Of a DNA stretch of 15,811 nt, positions 14,189 to 15,811 are shown piece after piece. The position numbers were made by a program, and so were the translations under genes. This DNA comes from JALGVA01 sp964617715 (GTDB taxonomy: Bacteria; Armatimonadota; Zipacnadia; Zipacnadales; UBA5352), in contig CAZTZN010000108.1 of the NCBI GenBank assembly GCA_964617715.1, positions 1-15,811 on the forward strand, given 5' to 3'. Position 1 is the first letter of the stretch; the number at the start of each line of letters is the position of its first letter. The notes under the pieces are model-generated. The model was not told where the DNA came from. It did no database searches and was given only the letters and a program-made list of their open reading frames with translations.

Positions 14189-15517
14189 CTACGAGGCAGG
14201 CATCTGCACGCCCACGGCATGGCGACCGAAGTACTCGCGGGCGACGGCGCTCAGGTCATCGCCGGTGACGGCCTGCGCGGCGGCGACCACTTCGTCCACA
14301 TCACCCAGGCCGAACATCTCACGGTCGGCGAGGTAGAGCGCGCGCTCGACCGGCCGCTGGTTGCGCAGCATGTGCGCATTGATTACCCGCCGACGCGCGC
14401 GTTCCAGCTCGGCCTTCGTGACGCCACCGGTGCGCAGTGCGAGAAGATGGCGCAGCAACCCCCGGCGGGTGCGCTCGATGGTGTTGGGCGAGCACAGCGC
14501 ATGCACCGCCAGGAAGGGGCGCCGCGACATCGACACCGGCAGCACGCCGATGGGGTAGTGCTCCTCGAGCAGCCGTGTGGGGATCGCCAGCCCCAGCGTC
14601 TGCAGCAGGCTCAGGTCGCGGCGCAGACGGCCGCCACGCCCGTCGAGCAGCTCAGCGATCATCTCGCCCGCGACATACTCGGGGTCTCCGGCCGGGGGCA
14701 GCGGCACCCCCACCACCATCGAGGCCTGCGCCAGGCCGGCGCCGTCGCCGACCTCGACGCGTGAGTCGGCGGGCGGCGCCGGGACCTCGGCGGCCGGAGG
14801 CGCGGGCAGCGTCGGCAACGCGCCGAAGGCCGCGGTCACGGCGGCCGTGATCTCCCCGGCCGACATGGGCGCGACCACGCACACCGCCGCATCGGACGCG
14901 ACGTAGTGCGTGTCGCGGAAGTGCTGGACGCTCTCCAGCGTCATGGCGTCAATGCTGTCCGGATCGCCCTGCAACGACTCGCCCAGGGGGTCGGCGCCGT
15001 AGAAGGCCCGCCGGAAGAGGTCGAAGGTATCCTGAACCGGCGACTCGTGGGACATGTCGTAACCACGCTTGACCAGCTCGCGCGCCTCGTCGAACTGCTC
15101 CTGCGTGATCTGCGCGCCGAAGATCTGTTCGGCCAGCAACTGCAGGCCGGCCTCAAGCTCCTCGACGTGCACCGCCAGCGCCGCCTCGACGAAGTCCCAC
15201 TCGGTGTTGACGGCCAGCCCCGACGAGCGGGGGTCAATGAAGGACGAGATGGGGGCAAGCCGCTCGTTGATCTGCTGGTGGCTGCTGAGTACGATGAGCT
15301 GCTGGAGCATCGCTCGCGCGCCGCGCAGCCCCTCGGGTTCGTCGGCCATCGACGAGCCGATGACCACGGCAATGCCCGCGATGCGACCGGCCTCGGAGGG
15401 CGCGGCGATCACGGTCAGTCCGTTGGGCAGTCGGGTGCGCGCGAGCGGCGCGCCGTGAGCGGCGGCAAGCGTCAGCGCCGCGAGAGAGATCAGCCCTGCA
15501 CGGATGGTCTTGCGCAC
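14189..15517 (-). CDS. Exported M16-family peptidase homologue without zinc motif, 442 aa
   Basis: Residues 1-23 are a signal peptide. The frame begins like an M16 (pitrilysin/MPP) domain, TRLPNGLTVIAAPSEAG (28-44) and IAVVIGSSMADEPEG (49-63). Where active members have HxxEH, the sequence reads GLRGARAMLQQ (63-73), so all zinc ligands are missing. The mid-region FRDTHYVASDAAVCVVAP is the usual link to the second M16 domain, which ends near residue 440. It is therefore probably the non-catalytic subunit of a two-gene M16B peptidase, paired with the gene immediately upstream. The GTG at 15517 overlaps the upstream gene by 28 nt and has GAGGAGG 10 nt upstream. Location is probably periplasmic. 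Confidence 0.85.
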   Translation of the reverse strand: MRKTIRAGLISLAALTLAAAHGAPLARTRLPNGLTVIAAPSEAGRIAGIAVVIGSSMADEPEGLRGARAMLQQLIVLSSHQQINERLAPISSFIDPRSSGLAVNTEWDFVEAALAVHVEELEAGLQLLAEQIFGAQITQEQFDEARELVKRGYDMSHESPVQDTFDLFRRAFYGADPLGESLQGDPDSIDAMTLESVQHFRDTHYVASDAAVCVVAPMSAGEITAAVTAAFGALPTLPAPPAAEVPAPPADSRVEVGDGAGLAQASMVVGVPLPPAGDPEYVAGEMIAELLDGRGGRLRRDLSLLQTLGLAIPTRLLEEHYPIGVLPVSMSRRPFLAVHALCSPNTIERTRRGLLRHLLALRTGGVTKAELERARRRVINAHMLRNQRPVERALYLADREMFGLGDVDEVVAAAQAVTGDDLSAVAREYFGRHAVGVQMPAS

Positions 15518-15811
15518 GGGGCCCGCGCCTCCTCGGTGGTCCCGGGCCGCGGCTCGGGCCGGATGATTGCCAGCGTGTATGCGTCCGGGTTCAGGTACTT
15601 GATGGCGACCTGTTGGAGCAGTTCGGGTGTCACCGCATTGAGCCGGTCGATGTACTCGATCGCCAGCCGGTAGTCGCCCAGGCCCTCGTAGAAGGCGAGC
15701 GAACCCGCCTGGTCGGAGTAGGCCTCGTTGCTGAAGGCGTAGCTGATGCGCATCACCCGCTTGGCCTCATCGAGCTGCTCGACCGTCAGCGGCTCGGTGC
15801 GCAGGCGTTCG
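15490..15811 (-). CDS. M16-family peptidase, C-terminal part (cut by window edge)
   Basis: Only the last ~106 codons are present; the frame is open to the right edge. Starting at the edge it reads ERLRTEPLTVEQLDEAKRV, followed by SYAFSNEAYSDQAGSLAFYE. It then has the terminal M16 signature, YIDRLNAVTPELLQQVA followed by KYLNPDAYTLAIIRPEP. This matches the end of the second domain of an M16B peptidase. In such gene pairs the other member normally carries the HxxEH zinc site, which would lie outside the window. Its stop lies 28 nt inside the next gene, so the two are translationally coupled and probably heterodimeric. Confidence 0.85.
   Translation of the reverse strand, partial: ERLRTEPLTVEQLDEAKRVMRISYAFSNEAYSDQAGSLAFYEGLGDYRLAIEYIDRLNAVTPELLQQVAIKYLNPDAYTLAIIRPEPRPGTTEEARAPCARPSVQG

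Overview
This is a GC-rich (roughly two-thirds G+C), gene-dense bacterial window with many GTG and TTG starts and clear GGAGG-type ribosome binding sites. The gene content is a secreted parallel beta-helix protein, MutL/GlmL-like ASKHA protein, a DUF6754-like membrane protein, paired M16 peptidases and GNAT fusions. That mix is typical of uncultured environmental bacteria such as Armatimonadota or Chloroflexota relatives. No rRNA or other phylogenetic marker is present, so the phylum is a guess. I saw no tRNA, rRNA, CRISPR array, transposase or phage gene.

Layout. Positions 1-1690 hold three minus-strand genes for exported proteins: the N-terminus of a beta-helix protein (cut by the window edge), a 150-residue Gly/Tyr/Asp-repeat protein, and a 146-residue zinc-ribbon protein. 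The two small genes share a 17-bp dyad, TACTA-N7-TAGTA: one copy lies upstream of the 150-residue gene. Two copies sit on the -35 and -10 of a textbook promoter for the zinc-ribbon gene. This looks like a small repressor regulon whose regulator lies outside the window.

Positions 1929-10591 are a run of plus-strand genes. They encode a Gfo/Idh/MocA-fold protein lacking its usual catalytic lysine, a two-helix membrane protein with a PH-like tail, a 102-residue hypothetical protein, the MutL-like ATPase (609 aa), a barrel-sandwich/KOW protein (376 aa) and a DUF6754-like anchored protein (418 aa). Three further membrane proteins (222, 279 and 228 aa) follow. The core genes overlap by 4 nt, so the products probably act together. 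With no mutase subunit present, I read mutL to the 228-aa gene as a candidate undescribed membrane complex driven or gated by an ASKHA ATPase. The two larger gaps at 8223-8313 and 9849-9904 carry degenerate tandem repeats of exactly 7 bp period, directly before the starts of the 222-aa and 228-aa genes.

Positions 10717-15811 are a tight minus-strand operon. In transcription order it encodes an M16 peptidase C-terminus (cut by the edge), a second M16-fold exported protein without the HxxEH zinc motif, a RmlC-like cupin epimerase, and a ~984-residue fusion. The fusion has a GATase1-like N-terminus, a degenerate peptidase-like region, two GNAT domains and an SCP2-like tail. The plus-strand cluster and this operon converge at about 10592-10716.
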